From: Kiritimatiellia bacterium
GTDB taxonomy: Bacteria > Verrucomicrobiota > Kiritimatiellia > RFP12 > JAAYLN01
DNA: 48,553 nt
NCBI GenBank assembly: GCA_017962605.1
Contig: JAGCUY010000231.1
Coordinates: 1 to 48,553, forward strand
Direction: 5' to 3'
Part shown: piece by piece, positions 48,399 through 48,553 of the stretch
Layout: the number at the start of each line of letters is the position of its first letter
How positions within the stretch are numbered: position 1 is the stretch's first letter
Position numbers and translations under genes: made by a program
Notes under the pieces: generated by a model
Databases searched by the model: none
Told to the model about the DNA's origin: nothing
What the model saw: the letters and a program-made list of their open reading frames with translations, nothing else

Positions 48399-48553
48399 TG
48401 CGGCAGCTCCCTTCCCTCCAGCGTCGCGAGGAGGCGGGTGGCGGCGGCGGCGAAGGCCTTGCGCTTGCTGGGGCCGTCGGCTGCCGCCGTGGAGCCGCCG
48501 GCGGCGACTTCCACCTTGTAGTTGAAGGCGCGGCCATCGCCGGTGGCTTCGAC
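48395..48553 (-). CDS. C-terminus of a protein with a dsRNA-binding domain (RNase III-like; cut by the window edge)
   Basis: 52 residues and a TGA. The text (RAFNYKVEVAAGG, then DGPSKRKAFAAAATRLLATL) has the end of a dsRBD: a beta-strand, a G-x-S-K-(R/K) stretch and the final alpha-helix. RNase III ends this way, but other dsRBD proteins are possible. Most of the gene lies outside the window. Confidence 0.6.
   Translation of the reverse strand, partial: VEATGDGRAFNYKVEVAAGGSTAAADGPSKRKAFAAAATRLLATLEGRELPQ

Overview
The window looks like chromosomal DNA of a GC-rich, strictly anaerobic, Gram-negative bacterium of the Verrucomicrobiota/Kiritimatiellota type from a gut or similar habitat. This is inferred from gene content, not from a phylogenetic marker. 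The content includes multi-domain secreted LamG-like proteins, glycoside hydrolases run by GntR/LacI-like and XylR/AraC-like sugar regulators, the [FeFe]-hydrogenase maturase HydE, an LpoB/YcfL-type outer-membrane lipoprotein operon, a beta-barrel porin-like protein, MacAB-type export, and a surface-glycan glycosyltransferase cluster. No rRNA, tRNA, CRISPR array, phage or plasmid module was found.

Layout. 1-6.9 kb: a sugar operon on the minus strand (GntR-type regulator, triple LamG protein, unusual glycoside hydrolase/metallo-beta-lactamase fusion). It is followed by a second GntR regulator whose promoter and first codons occur twice, with a 5'-truncated ATPase-family gene between the copies. 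7.1-12.6 kb: a six-gene envelope operon (LA_2272-type repeat protein, YcfL, PEGA protein, LpoB-like, Sel1 lipoprotein, unknown). 12.8-14.1 kb: FmdB-like zinc ribbon and RecO. 14.1-20.2 kb: a GH5 glycanase, two unrelated ATPase genes each behind its own symmetric operator array, and remnants of secreted proteins. 20.3-24.2 kb: a large LamG protein diverging from a XylR-type regulator. 24.2-28.8 kb: a housekeeping operon (thioredoxin-fold protein, HydE, EpmA-like, NUDIX, Na/Pi cotransporter). 28.9-35.6 kb: membrane protein, GNAT enzyme, orphan polyamine-binding lipoprotein, Dtd, an acyltransferase-PurN fusion, an outer-membrane barrel, a leucine-rich-repeat lipoprotein and PanD. 35.6-40.4 kb: MacA/MacB exporter and a metallophosphoesterase. 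40.35-48.4 kb: a more AT-rich glycosyltransferase island bracketed by two inverted, inward-pointing REP-associated tyrosine transposase (RAYT) genes. The right edge holds the end of a dsRNA-binding-domain protein.

How the parts work together. Two carbohydrate regulons are visible. One has a near-perfect 20-bp palindrome at the GntR operon promoter. The other has a 39-bp element at identical spacing upstream of both the GH5 gene and the big LamG gene, next to the XylR gene, which predicts a XylR regulon. Several genes have a -10 box only 6-9 nt before the start codon and no visible Shine-Dalgarno, suggesting leaderless mRNAs. Several promoters carry GTGG directly before the -10.

Most unusual items: (1) three ATPase-family loci, each with a private, sequence-unrelated but similarly built inverted-repeat array at the promoter and each in a broken gene neighbourhood; (2) a RAYT gene whose own reading frame contains seven REP hairpins translated as repeat peptides; (3) a glycosyltransferase island flanked by inverted RAYTs that start on the stop codons of outside genes; (4) the glycoside hydrolase/MBL fusion; (5) the acyltransferase/PurN fusion.
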